Assembly (NCBI GenBank): GCA_964483465.1 | Contig: CAZABG010000017.1 | Span: forward strand, 1 to 36,346 | DNA from: CAZABG01 sp964483465 | GTDB taxonomy: Bacteria; Chlamydiota; Chlamydiia; Chlamydiales; Parachlamydiaceae | Length of the DNA: 36,346 nt | Direction: 5' to 3' | Part shown: in pieces, positions 1 to 7,244 of the stretch | Layout of the letters: the number at the start of each line of letters is the position of its first letter | How positions within the stretch are numbered: position 1 is the stretch's first letter | Position numbers and translations under genes: made by a program | The notes under the pieces: model-generated | Told to the model about the DNA's origin: nothing | Database searches by the model: none | What the model saw: the letters and a program-made list of their open reading frames with translations, nothing else

Positions 1-69
1 GTAGTCGGACGCCTCTTCGGGATCAAAGCTGTAAAACTCAATAGGATCTATAGAGTCATTAATTTCCAT
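1..69 (-). CDS. N-terminal fragment of an unidentified protein, cut by the window edge
   Basis: An ATG at 69 on the minus strand opens 23 codons that run to position 1 without a stop. The visible peptide begins MEINDSIDPIEFYSF and is acidic (several Asp and Glu). It lies 54 bp downstream of the phosphohexomutase stop on the same strand. The gap has an A/T-rich stretch containing TATTAT and TATAAA, so it may have its own promoter, but no convincing -35 or Shine-Dalgarno was found. The fragment is too short to name a family. It may be a real gene start or a chance open stretch. Confidence 0.45.
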   Translation of the reverse strand, partial: MEINDSIDPIEFYSFDPEEASDY

Positions 70-123
70 TTATTATGAAAACCCTCTGACTCTAATTTTA
101 TAATATTAGTTAATTAATGTTTG

Positions 124-1854
124 TTAAAGAGTTAGTTCTTTAAGTTTATTAATTAAGCTTAACGCCCTTTTTTCAAGTTCCAGGAGGCCGGATTCTACCA
201 TATCGTAGTTTGGAGTCGTGACGCCGCAGTAGATTTTGACCTTTGGCTCGGTTCCTGAAGGGCGGATCATGACTTTAGAGTTGTCTTTTAGCCAGAATAC
301 TAAAACATCCGACTGCTCAAGGGTTAGAGGTTCTTTTTTGCCGGTAACGAGGTCTAATTTTTCGCGCAGCTGGTAGTCGTCGATCGCGATAACCTCCTGA
401 TCGCCAAACTTTAAGGGCGGATTCGACCTAAGCTTGCCGACCGCTTTTTTCATGGCTTCGTTTCCTTCCTTGCTTTCTGGGAACTTAAGCGAAGCAAGGG
501 TTTCATAAAAGAGACCATACTCTTTGAAGAGCTCGTCTCTTAAGTCGATAAGGGTTTTATTCTGCTTTTTGGCAAATCCCGCCATTTCAGAGATCAAAGC
601 GGACATAATTAGGGCGTCTTTGTCGCGGGTCTGTGTGCCGTAGAGATAACCATAGGACTCTTCGCCGCCAAAGACAAAGCGGTAAGGATTGCCGCTTTGT
701 TCCCAATCGCGAATTTTTTCAGCTACATATTTGAAGCCTGTCAAGACGTCAAAGCAGGCATAGCCGTTTAAAACCGCAATTTTCCGGAATAATTCTGTCG
801 TTACAATCGTTTTGATAAATGCCGCGTTAGCCGGCAGATCGATCTTGTTTTTAATAAGGTAATGAAGGCAAAGGGAGGCGATTTGATTGCCGGTAAGGAT
901 TACCGCTTTTCCGAGGTGCCTGACAGCCACGCCCACACGGTCCGCGTCGGGGTCGTTTGCGATCAAAATATCATGTTCTTCCTTTAGAAGTTCTTCGATG
1001 CCCATGTTTAGAGCCTCTTTTTCTTCAGGATTCGGCACAGGAGCGTAAGTGAAATTGCCGTCGGGTTTGCTCTGCTTTTCAACGGTTTTGAAATGACTTA
1101 CACCCCATCTTTTCATCACTTCAGGCATAAGGGTGATCCCTGTGCCGTGCAATGGGGTATAAAGAACTTTCACCGGCACTTCGCCTTTAAAAAGGCGAAG
1201 CTTTTCTATCGCCGATAGATAGCTATTGTCGATTTCATCTAGCACCCATGTAATCAAAGGAGATTTTGGATCGCCTACCTTAATGTCTGCGAGAGAGTTT
1301 AATTTATATACCTCTGAAATAATGCCTATATCATGAGGCGGAAGGACCTGGCCACCGTCGTTCCAGTAGACTTTGTAGCCATTATAATCTGGCGGGTTAT
1401 GTGACGCGGTAATCATGATGCCGGATAGGCATTTTTTGAATCTTACTCCGTAAGAGACAAGGGGAGTGGGTCGAAGTTCTTTAAAAATAAAGGTTTTAAT
1501 GCCGTTTGCGGCAAGGACTTTCGCCGATTCCAAGGCAAAGTCATAAGAGTGCTTTCTGCCGTCATAGCCGATAAATACCGACGGATGTTCCACGTTTTGC
1601 TTTAAGAGATAGTTTGCGAGGCCTTGGGTCGCTCTCCTTATTGTGTAAACATTCATCCGGTTCGATCCGATGCCCATGATGCCGCGCAGGCCGCCCGTAC
1701 CGAATTCAAGGTCGCGGTAAAAAGATTGATTGATTAAGTCAGGATTATTTTTAAGTTTTTCTTGGATCCACGCTTTTGTTTCCTCATCATAAGGCTCTTC
1801 AAGCCAGTGGTTCGCGTTCTTTACGGCAACGGGATCGAGCGTTTTCGTATTCAT
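124..1854 (-). CDS. pgcA: Phosphohexomutase (phosphoglucomutase/phosphomannomutase, PgcA-like)
   Basis: Cytoplasmic alpha-D-phosphohexomutase that should interconvert hexose 1- and 6-phosphates, feeding glycogen and cell-envelope sugar synthesis. The 576 residues match the length of the PgcA-type branch. Visible motifs in order: FGTGGLRG near residues 51-58; the phosphoserine loop TASHNPPDYNGY with catalytic Ser151; the metal loop DPDADR at 301-306; the sugar-binding loop GGEESYGYL at about 396-404; and the phosphate-binding loop RPSGTEPKVKIY near the C terminus. The ATG at 1854 is supported by AGGA eight bases upstream. The start lies inside the 3' end of the YkgJ-like gene (56-bp overlap), so the two are probably cotranscribed and translationally linked. 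Substrate preference (glucose or mannose) cannot be told from sequence. Confidence 0.95.
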   Translation of the reverse strand: MNTKTLDPVAVKNANHWLEEPYDEETKAWIQEKLKNNPDLINQSFYRDLEFGTGGLRGIMGIGSNRMNVYTIRRATQGLANYLLKQNVEHPSVFIGYDGRKHSYDFALESAKVLAANGIKTFIFKELRPTPLVSYGVRFKKCLSGIMITASHNPPDYNGYKVYWNDGGQVLPPHDIGIISEVYKLNSLADIKVGDPKSPLITWVLDEIDNSYLSAIEKLRLFKGEVPVKVLYTPLHGTGITLMPEVMKRWGVSHFKTVEKQSKPDGNFTYAPVPNPEEKEALNMGIEELLKEEHDILIANDPDADRVGVAVRHLGKAVILTGNQIASLCLHYLIKNKIDLPANAAFIKTIVTTELFRKIAVLNGYACFDVLTGFKYVAEKIRDWEQSGNPYRFVFGGEESYGYLYGTQTRDKDALIMSALISEMAGFAKKQNKTLIDLRDELFKEYGLFYETLASLKFPESKEGNEAMKKAVGKLRSNPPLKFGDQEVIAIDDYQLREKLDLVTGKKEPLTLEQSDVLVFWLKDNSKVMIRPSGTEPKVKIYCGVTTPNYDMVESGLLELEKRALSLINKLKELTL

Positions 1855-2248
1855 AGAGTGATTCCTTTATGACTTTCAGGGAGACTTTCGGGGCGTTAGG
1901 TGTAATGCCTTCGCAAAATTTTGCAGCCTCATGCCAATCTTTTTTTGATTTAAGGTTCTGGGTCCACCAGGGATAGGTGCGGCATTGGGTAGGGCGGGCT
2001 TCATAAACTTGGCAGCGGTTATCTTTTAAGAAGACGCAGTCGAAATTTATAGGGTCTTCAGTGAGAGAACGTTTTCCTTCAATGAGCCGGGTATATTTTT
2101 TTAAAAATTCTTCTTTTGTAAGGGAGAGATGATCTGCAAGGACTTCAATTTCAGCGTCATTGATCCAGACGGCTCCTGGGGAGCCGGTGCAGCATTTACC
2201 GCAGCCGGTACAGGCAAAGGGAAGTCCTTCATCGTACCAGTCGGTCAC
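1799..2248 (-). CDS. YkgJ-type cysteine-cluster protein
   Basis: 149-residue cytoplasmic protein of the zinc/iron-chelating cysteine-cluster family (YkgJ/UPF0153 type). The signature CTGCGKCC sits at about residues 13-20. Further conserved cysteines follow in FDCVF, NRCQVYEARPTQCRTYPWW and KFCEG, the usual spacing of this family, which is thought to bind a metal or Fe-S cluster. The biochemical role is unknown. Translation appears to start at GTG 2248, which overlaps the TGA of the upstream 42-codon gene in the four-base pattern GTGA and suggests translational coupling. Its 3' end overlaps the phosphohexomutase gene by 56 bp. Family call is firm; function is not. Confidence 0.88.
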   Translation of the reverse strand: MTDWYDEGLPFACTGCGKCCTGSPGAVWINDAEIEVLADHLSLTKEEFLKKYTRLIEGKRSLTEDPINFDCVFLKDNRCQVYEARPTQCRTYPWWTQNLKSKKDWHEAAKFCEGITPNAPKVSLKVIKESLYEYENARSRCRKEREPLA

Positions 2249-2373
2249 TCGTCTCTATCCTGTCGGATCTGTCTTATCCCGCTCACAACCATTAAAATAA
2301 GGAATACGGTACATACGGCCCCTACGGCTGCGGCTTCGATGAAGAGCGTGGCAAGAAAATTCATAAATTCCAT
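2245..2373 (-). CDS. Very small single-pass membrane protein (42 aa)
   Basis: Too short for most gene callers. From ATG 2373 it reads MEFMNFLATLFIEAAAVGAV, continues hydrophobic through VCTVFLILMVV and ends in a charged tail (RQIRQDRDE). This gives one transmembrane helix with a probable cytoplasmic C terminus. Its TGA overlaps the GTG start of the next gene in GTGA, a coupling arrangement that argues for translation. A promoter-like pair (TTGATT, 18 bp, TATAAT) overlaps the first ATG. If used, it would start RNA at about 2364-2365, exactly at the second in-frame ATG (2364), giving a leaderless 39-residue product. I do not recognise a family. Confidence 0.55.
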   Translation of the reverse strand: MEFMNFLATLFIEAAAVGAVCTVFLILMVVSGIRQIRQDRDE

Positions 2374-2401
2374 TATAGGGTTTTACGTTGTCAACAATCA
2401 A
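2372..2401 (-). promoter_or_regulatory. Promoter of the small-protein/YkgJ/pgcA operon
   Basis: On the minus strand: -35 TTGATT (2401-2396), 18-bp spacer, perfect -10 TATAAT (2377-2372). A consensus TTGACA at 2394-2389 is also present but lies only 11 bp from the -10, too close to pair with it. The predicted RNA start falls at or next to the ATG at 2364. Confidence 0.5.
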
Positions 2402-2610
2402 TAAGTTTGCTAGTTTTGATCAGCAAGCTCGCCTTGAGGCCGTCTCCTATTTGTGGATAACTTTGCGAATTTTTTTTTCGCTTAAGCAAGTTGTGGGAAG
2501 GAATTCAAGGCGAGTATTTTTTTGAATGAAGGAGGTGTCCGGCAGATACAAAACTTTTTTTAGCTTACTGACAAAAAATCTAAATTCAAACGAGGAAATA
2601 ATAAAATAAA
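2402..2610 (+). other. Structured leader upstream of the NSS transporter
   Basis: About 210 bp with several signals and no clear gene. A perfect 10-bp inverted repeat pairs CTCGCCTTGA (2428-2437) with TCAAGGCGAG (2505-2514). Its right arm is followed directly by TATTTTTTT, which looks like an attenuator or terminator for rightward RNA. The loop holds a perfect DnaA-box sequence TGTGGATAA (2452-2460). A strong AGGAGGTG lies at about 2530, but no start codon follows at usable distance. A 27-codon frame from ATG 2526 ends one base before the transporter ATG and could be a leader peptide, but it has no Shine-Dalgarno of its own. Candidate regulatory leader; mechanism unknown. Confidence 0.35.
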
Positions 2611-3987
2611 ATGCAAAAACAAAGAGAACATTGGAGCTCTCACTTAGGATTCATTCTAGCCGCCGCAGGATCAGCCGTAGGCCTTGGAACGCTTTGGCAG
2701 GTCCCTTACACGACGGGAAAGAATGGTGGTGGCGCTTTCGTTCTTATTTATATCTTGTGCATTTTACTGGTAGGAATACCGGTATTTGTTTCCGAGTTAA
2801 TACTTGGACGTAAAGCTCAAAAAGGCGCTGTCGCGACATTTGATGTCCTTACACCCGAAAAACCTTTCTGGAAATTGGGGGGATGGCTTGGCGTCATCAC
2901 TTCTTTTGTGATCGTCTCTTATTATAGTGTGATTGCCGGATTTGGCTTGAACTATACCTTAATGTCATTAAACCAATTTTACATTGGAAAAACGCCTACG
3001 GAAATTTCTGCGGTTTATGACACCTTGACCCACTCTGGCGATATCGTAATCTTCTTCCACCTTTTATTTACCGCCCTCACTGTTGGTGTTGTATATTTGG
3101 GGATTAAGCAAGGGATTGAGTTCTGGAGTAAATTCATGATGAGCGGACTTTTTATCATGCTCATCGGTTTAACTCTATATAGTGTTTCAATGCCAGGGTT
3201 TAGCAAAGCGGTTCACTTCCTTTTCTATCCTGACTGGACCAATTTTAAACCAGCGTCAGCGCTTGAAGCTCTCGGCCTTGCGTTCTTCACTTTGAGTGTT
3301 GGCCAAGGGATTATGATCACTTACGGCAGCTACATGAGAAAGTCGGAAGACATTCCGAGAACCGGCGGAATTATTGGATTTACCATCGTCGCTGTTGCGG
3401 CTTTGGCAGGTCTTATGATCTTCCCGATTATCTTCAGCTATGGATATGAGCCTTCTCAAGGTCCTGGCCTTGTATTTAAGACATTGCCTGTATTGCTTTC
3501 GCAATTGCCTGGTGCGTTGATCCTTTCGACAGTCTTCTTCCTTTTGTTCGTTTTCGCCGCGTTGACATCATCTATTGCGATGGTGGAAGTGCTTGTTTCG
3601 ACATTGATGGACTTGAAAGGTTGGGAGCGTCACAAATCGGTAATCATTGTAGGTATCGTTTGCTTCCTGTTCGGTATTCCATCGGCGCTTTCTGATACGC
3701 CTTATCTATTTGGTAACTGGAAGACAATTTATGGCATCAACTTCTTTGAGACCATGAACCAGCTCGTTTCAAACTGGCTCCTCCCTCTTGGCGGTCTTTT
3801 AATCGCCATTTATACCGGATGGATTTTAGATAAAGAAATTTCGAAAGAAGAGTTCCAATCGGGCTCTACTTTGAAATATCTATGGAAGCCATGGTATTTC
3901 TTTATTAAGTATGTGGCCCCGCTTGCGATCCTTTTGATCATGCTGCAAAACGCCGGCATCATCGATATCAATAAGTGGACACGATAG
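2611..3987 (+). CDS. Sodium-dependent amino acid transporter, NSS/SLC6 family
   Basis: 458-residue inner-membrane symporter of the neurotransmitter:sodium symporter family, expected to import an amino acid with sodium through a LeuT fold. The N terminus is characteristic: REHWSSHLGFILAAAGSAVG, then LGTLWQVPYTTGKNGGGAF, which forms the unwound TM1 ion and substrate site and TM2. GIPVFVSELILGRK follows. About 11-12 hydrophobic segments run to the end, in the size range of bacterial NSS proteins. GAGG lies roughly 15 bases upstream, a loose Shine-Dalgarno, but this start gives the conserved family N terminus. Chlamydiae depend on host amino acids, which fits. The substrate cannot be assigned from sequence. 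Confidence 0.93.
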   Translation: MQKQREHWSSHLGFILAAAGSAVGLGTLWQVPYTTGKNGGGAFVLIYILCILLVGIPVFVSELILGRKAQKGAVATFDVLTPEKPFWKLGGWLGVITSFVIVSYYSVIAGFGLNYTLMSLNQFYIGKTPTEISAVYDTLTHSGDIVIFFHLLFTALTVGVVYLGIKQGIEFWSKFMMSGLFIMLIGLTLYSVSMPGFSKAVHFLFYPDWTNFKPASALEALGLAFFTLSVGQGIMITYGSYMRKSEDIPRTGGIIGFTIVAVAALAGLMIFPIIFSYGYEPSQGPGLVFKTLPVLLSQLPGALILSTVFFLLFVFAALTSSIAMVEVLVSTLMDLKGWERHKSVIIVGIVCFLFGIPSALSDTPYLFGNWKTIYGINFFETMNQLVSNWLLPLGGLLIAIYTGWILDKEISKEEFQSGSTLKYLWKPWYFFIKYVAPLAILLIMLQNAGIIDINKWTR

Positions 3988-3998
3988 GGAAGGATGGA

Positions 3999-4033
3999 GG
4001 ATGAAGGATGAATAGCAATATTCTTCTTCATCC
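3999..4033. terminator. Weak bidirectional terminator between convergent genes
   Basis: Inverted repeat GGATGAAG (3999-4006) and CTTCATCC (4026-4033) lies between the stops of the transporter (plus) and the small GTPase-like gene (minus). An alternative pairing uses GGATGAA at 4006-4012. There is no T-run, so termination is inferred mainly from position. Confidence 0.35.
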
Positions 4034-4035
4034 GA

Positions 4036-4518
4036 TTAAGTAAACGTTAGAGCATCCTCTACTACTAGTTTAACCGCCTCTTTCACATCCCGCTTATCTA
4101 AACAATTCACTTCGACAACGCCCGCGAGGTTTAAAGCTTGCGCTTTAAACTCAAGTGAGCTTGCGGGTATGCTGCGCTCGAATGCTTTATCGGCAAAGGT
4201 TGCAAGTAAGTAAATTTTCGAGATGTTGTTTTCCTTTAGCGCCTCTACATGCGCATCGACTTCTAAGAGTCTGGCTAAGACGGTTGTATTGCAGACGACA
4301 AAGCCGATACGTTCTCCAATAGATGAAAGATTCGGATTTGTGGAAATACGAAGCGTTATTTTCTTATCATTAGCATATAGAATTCGAGTGCCCTTTTCTT
4401 CGTTCTGATTTCCTAAAAGGGTGTTTTTGAAGGTGGTTTTACCCCCTCCGCTGCCTATAACCGTAATATCTATAGCCTGGGTATTTTCTGAATAAGATCT
4501 ATAAAATGGAGCAATCAT
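4036..4518 (-). CDS. Ras-like GTPase-fold protein with altered P-loop (shorter paralogue)
   Basis: 160-residue protein with no sure family match. It aligns by eye over nearly its whole length with the adjacent 219-residue protein, so the two are tandem paralogues. Features resemble Ras/Rab GTPases. A first strand and P-loop reads ITVIGSGGGKTTF (residues 18-30). A strand and helix like Rab DVTDQESF follow (VVCNTTVLARLLEV). IYLLATFAD (102-110) stands where NKxD normally lies, and VVEVNCLDKRDVKEA (134-148) where the ETSAK loop lies. The P-loop GSGGGKT is one residue shorter than GxxxxGK[ST], and no DxxG is visible. Compared with its neighbour it lacks about 18 residues after RIGF. Nucleotide binding is possible but unproven. 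It probably shares a transcript with its neighbour 74 bp upstream. Confidence 0.7.
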   Translation of the reverse strand: MIAPFYRSYSENTQAIDITVIGSGGGKTTFKNTLLGNQNEEKGTRILYANDKKITLRISTNPNLSSIGERIGFVVCNTTVLARLLEVDAHVEALKENNISKIYLLATFADKAFERSIPASSLEFKAQALNLAGVVEVNCLDKRDVKEAVKLVVEDALTFT

Positions 4519-4592
4519 ACCCCTTAATTCTACATAAAGAGTATGAAGCTCAGATTAAGTAATTGTTTAGATTCTAAAAATATTCAACCTGA

Positions 4593-5252
4593 TTAGAAGT
4601 CTTTCACGTCAGGTGGAGCCATTTTCGAATCAACTGTTTTAGTAAATATTCCAAAGCAAGAAAATAGATCTAAAAGCCAGCTCCAGAAGGTTCTTTTCGG
4701 CAAAACTACGGCTTTTATTTCTGTCATCACGGATTCGACTTTATTTTCCAGGTGTGATAGGGCAATTTTTTTAATTGCTTTATCTACGCTTGATTTATCG
4801 GTGCCGTTAACTTCAATGACACCGTTTAGATTTAAACTCGATATTTTCTCATTTAGTTGTTCTGAAGTTACGTTGCGAGGTTCATCGGCATGGGTCGCAA
4901 GAATATAGATTTCCTTAAAATTATGCTTTCGAAGCTGTTCAGCGAGATAATCGATTTTTTGTAAACGATCGGCTTGGGTTAGATTGCACACAATAAGGCC
5001 AACGCCATCATGCGGTTTGTCAGAATTTTTTGCGGGTCCAACAATGAAGCCGATCCGTTCTAGTTCAACTGGTTTTTCAAGTTTTGAAGTAAGATGGATA
5101 AGCACATTTTTACCAACCTCAACTATTTTTTTTCCGCTTTCAAGGTGCTGCGTTTCTAGAAAAGTATCTCTAATAGTTGTTTTTCCGCCTGAACCTACTA
5201 ACACCATGTTAATAGATCTGAAAACTTCTGTTTTAGGTAGAATCGGAATCAT
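4593..5252 (-). CDS. Ras-like GTPase-fold protein with short P-loop and hydrophobic C-terminal segment
   Basis: 219-residue paralogue of the next gene downstream. A beta strand and P-loop read MVLVGSGGKTTIRDTF (residues 16-31). The loop GSGGKTT is two residues shorter than the Ras form and resembles the GxxGKT loops of Mur ligases or YqeC-type proteins. GLIVCNLTQADRLQKIDYL (85-103), IYILATHAD (115-123) and VIEVNGTDKSSVDKAIK (about 144-160) line up well with the Rab DVTD, NKxD and SAK regions, although NKxD has become THAD. No DxxG is seen. The tail has the hydrophobic, aromatic stretch FWSWLLDLFSCFGIF (about 188-202) before a polar end, a plausible membrane-association segment. The fold is inference and the function unknown. 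Candidates are a secreted mimic of host small GTPases or an intracellular P-loop NTPase. Confidence 0.7.
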   Translation of the reverse strand: MIPILPKTEVFRSINMVLVGSGGKTTIRDTFLETQHLESGKKIVEVGKNVLIHLTSKLEKPVELERIGFIVGPAKNSDKPHDGVGLIVCNLTQADRLQKIDYLAEQLRKHNFKEIYILATHADEPRNVTSEQLNEKISSLNLNGVIEVNGTDKSSVDKAIKKIALSHLENKVESVMTEIKAVVLPKRTFWSWLLDLFSCFGIFTKTVDSKMAPPDVKDF

Positions 5253-5332
5253 TTTTACACTCTTACTTACGTATATTAAAGAAATAATTGTAACTGAAGA
5301 GTTTTAAGAGAATATTAAGATAACGTTTTTTT

Positions 5333-5360
5333 AAAAAGCCGCGAAGGAATCGCGGCCTTT
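5333..5360 (-). terminator. Rho-independent terminator of groEL
   Basis: Perfect 7-bp stem GCCGCGA/TCGCGGC (5338-5344 and 5350-5356) with a 5-base loop. Read leftwards it is followed by TTTTTAAAAAAA, immediately downstream of the groEL stop. T residues on the other side could make it bidirectional. Confidence 0.85.
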
Positions 5361-5370
5361 TATATACGTA

Positions 5371-6969
5371 TTAAGCTTTTTCTTCTTCTTCAGGAGCGTC
5401 TGCGATGAGAGCTTCTGACATGAGGACGATGCCAGCAACGGATGCGGCATAGGTAAGCGCAAATTTTACGACTTTTGCGGCATCGATAACGCCTGCTTTA
5501 ATGAGATCTTCGATCGATTCGTTAAGCGCGTTAAAACCTACGTTTGGAGCGGCTTTTTGCACTTCACGGACGATCACGTTGCCGTCAACACCTGTATTGA
5601 ACGCGATTTGACGAAGAGGGGCTTCGCAGGCTTGCGCTACAATTTTAACGCCAAGCGCTTCGTCTCCCGTAAGTTTTAGCGAAGAGAGTGAATGGGCCGC
5701 GTTGAGGAGCGCTTTTCCGCCGCCCGGAACGATGCCGGCTTCAACGGCTGCTTTTGTGGAAGAAAGAGAGTCTTCAAACTGCTGCTTCTTCTGCTTCAGT
5801 TCAGGCTCGGAGGGCGCACCCACTTTAATGACCGCAACGCCGCCGGTTAATTTAGCTTTTCTTTCTTCGAGCTTTTCTTTGTCGTAAGAGGAGGTAGTAT
5901 TGGCAACTTCATTATCAATTTGTTTGATGCGGGCTTGAATTTCAGATTCTTTACCTGCGCCATCGACAATCGTTGTGTGCTCTTTTGAAATCGTCGCTTT
6001 TTTGGCCGATCCTAAAGCTTCAGGCTGGATATCTTTTAACGCCATGCCGACGTCATCAGATACAACGGTTGCGCCGGTAAGAACCGCGATGTCTTGAAGC
6101 ATCGCTTTGCGGCGATCTCCAAAGCCAGGCGCTTTAACCGCCGCTACTTTTAATGTGCCTCTTAGTTTATTGATCACGAGAGTAGATAGGGCGTCGCCTT
6201 CGATGTCTTCCGCGATAATCAAAAGATTTTTCCCAGTTGAAGCAATCGTATTAAGAATGGGAAGAAGTTCGTGAATATTATTAATTTTCTTATCAGAGAG
6301 AAGAAGGCTTACATCTTCCATTTCCACGATCATTTTATCTGGATTTGTCACAAAATAGGGGCTTAAATAGCCTCTATCAAATTGCATCCCTTCTACGTTT
6401 TCGACGGTTGTTTCCGTTCCGCGCGATTCTTCGATCGTAATAACGCCGTTTTTGCCGACTTTTGCCATCGCATCCGCAATGATGTCGCCAACCTGGGTGT
6501 TGCCGGAAGCGGATACCGTTGCAATATTGCGGATTTCCGCGTCGCCTTTAACAGGAATCGCTTCTTTATCGAGATATTGGGTAATCGCTTCAACGGCTTT
6601 ATCGATACCGCGTTTGATTCCAATAGGGCTTGCGCCGGCGGAGATATTTTTGATTCCGTTTTCAACAATCGCAGAAGTTAAAAGAGTCGCGGTAGTTGTA
6701 CCATCGCCGCATTTTTCTTTTAATTTTTGAGCGACTTCTTTTGCCATTTGAACGCCCATGTTTTCATAAACGTCATCAAGCGTCACTTCTTTTACAATGC
6801 TGTTGCCGTCGTTTGTAACGGTTGGCGCGCCCCAGCTTTTCTCGAGTCCCACATTGCGGCCTTTCGGTCCCAACGTAAAGGCGACGAGGTCCGCCAATTT
6901 TTTAATCCCTTTCTGAAGCTTCAGGCGGGCATCTTCGTTAAAAATAATTTCTTTAGGCGTAGTCGACAT
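5371..6969 (-). CDS. groEL: Chaperonin GroEL paralogue without adjacent groES
   Basis: 532-residue Hsp60 chaperonin, cytoplasmic. The ATPase core is intact: LGPKGRNVGLEKSWGAPTVT followed by the conserved Asp54 (E. coli Asp52), the CGDGTTTATLL loop (E. coli Asp87 region), and FEDSLSSTKAAVEAGIVPGG carrying the equivalent of the catalytic Asp398. The C terminus ends ADAPEEEEKA and lacks the GGM-rich tail of canonical GroEL. There is no groES on either side and no CIRCE operator (TTAGCACTC-N9-GAGTGCTAA) upstream. It stands alone between its own promoter and terminator. Chlamydiae typically carry several groEL copies, only one next to groES, and this looks like one of the extra copies. GGAG precedes the ATG by about seven bases. 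Confidence 0.93.
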   Translation of the reverse strand: MSTTPKEIIFNEDARLKLQKGIKKLADLVAFTLGPKGRNVGLEKSWGAPTVTNDGNSIVKEVTLDDVYENMGVQMAKEVAQKLKEKCGDGTTTATLLTSAIVENGIKNISAGASPIGIKRGIDKAVEAITQYLDKEAIPVKGDAEIRNIATVSASGNTQVGDIIADAMAKVGKNGVITIEESRGTETTVENVEGMQFDRGYLSPYFVTNPDKMIVEMEDVSLLLSDKKINNIHELLPILNTIASTGKNLLIIAEDIEGDALSTLVINKLRGTLKVAAVKAPGFGDRRKAMLQDIAVLTGATVVSDDVGMALKDIQPEALGSAKKATISKEHTTIVDGAGKESEIQARIKQIDNEVANTTSSYDKEKLEERKAKLTGGVAVIKVGAPSEPELKQKKQQFEDSLSSTKAAVEAGIVPGGGKALLNAAHSLSSLKLTGDEALGVKIVAQACEAPLRQIAFNTGVDGNVIVREVQKAAPNVGFNALNESIEDLIKAGVIDAAKVVKFALTYAASVAGIVLMSEALIADAPEEEEKA

Positions 6970-6995
6970 GGCTAGCTCCGTAATTTAAAGGCCCG

Positions 6996-7024
6996 ATTTT
7001 AACTTGGATAGCGATCCCTGTCAA
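6996..7024 (-). promoter_or_regulatory. Strong vegetative promoter of groEL
   Basis: On the minus strand: perfect -35 TTGACA (7024-7019), 17-bp spacer, -10 TAAAAT (7001-6996). The start codon lies 27 bp beyond the -10. No CIRCE-like inverted repeat overlaps it, so HrcA control is not indicated. Confidence 0.8.
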
Positions 7025-7077
7025 TGTTTTACCTCCCTTTTAGCGCATTGCAACTTCAATTATTTCAAATAACTATG

Positions 7078-7089
7078 TTTGACAGTGAG
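7078..7089 (+). repeat. Fragment of MITE-like terminal inverted repeat
   Basis: TTTGACAGTGAG matches the outer end of the terminal repeat of the element at 22135-22275. The following bases diverge, so this is a solo remnant or a chance match. Confidence 0.4.
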
Positions 7090-7244
7090 TGGATGGAAGA
7101 CTAAGCCTTCCTATATCATTTAAGTAACAAGATTTATTACATGATCTTCTCAAGCTAAAGCTTGAAAGGATTCTTTAAAAAAGCTCTCAATAGCTACTGA
7201 AAACACATTTATTTGCCGCATTATAGAGTTATTTTTTTGTAGTT

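Noticed and set aside
2452..2460. Perfect DnaA box TGTGGATAA
   Set aside because: It is single, with no cluster of boxes, AT-rich unwinding element, or dnaA/dnaN nearby, so an origin is not supported.
6970..7060. Search for a CIRCE operator before groEL
   Set aside because: Neither TTAGCACTC nor GAGTGCTAA, nor a close variant, is present around the promoter.
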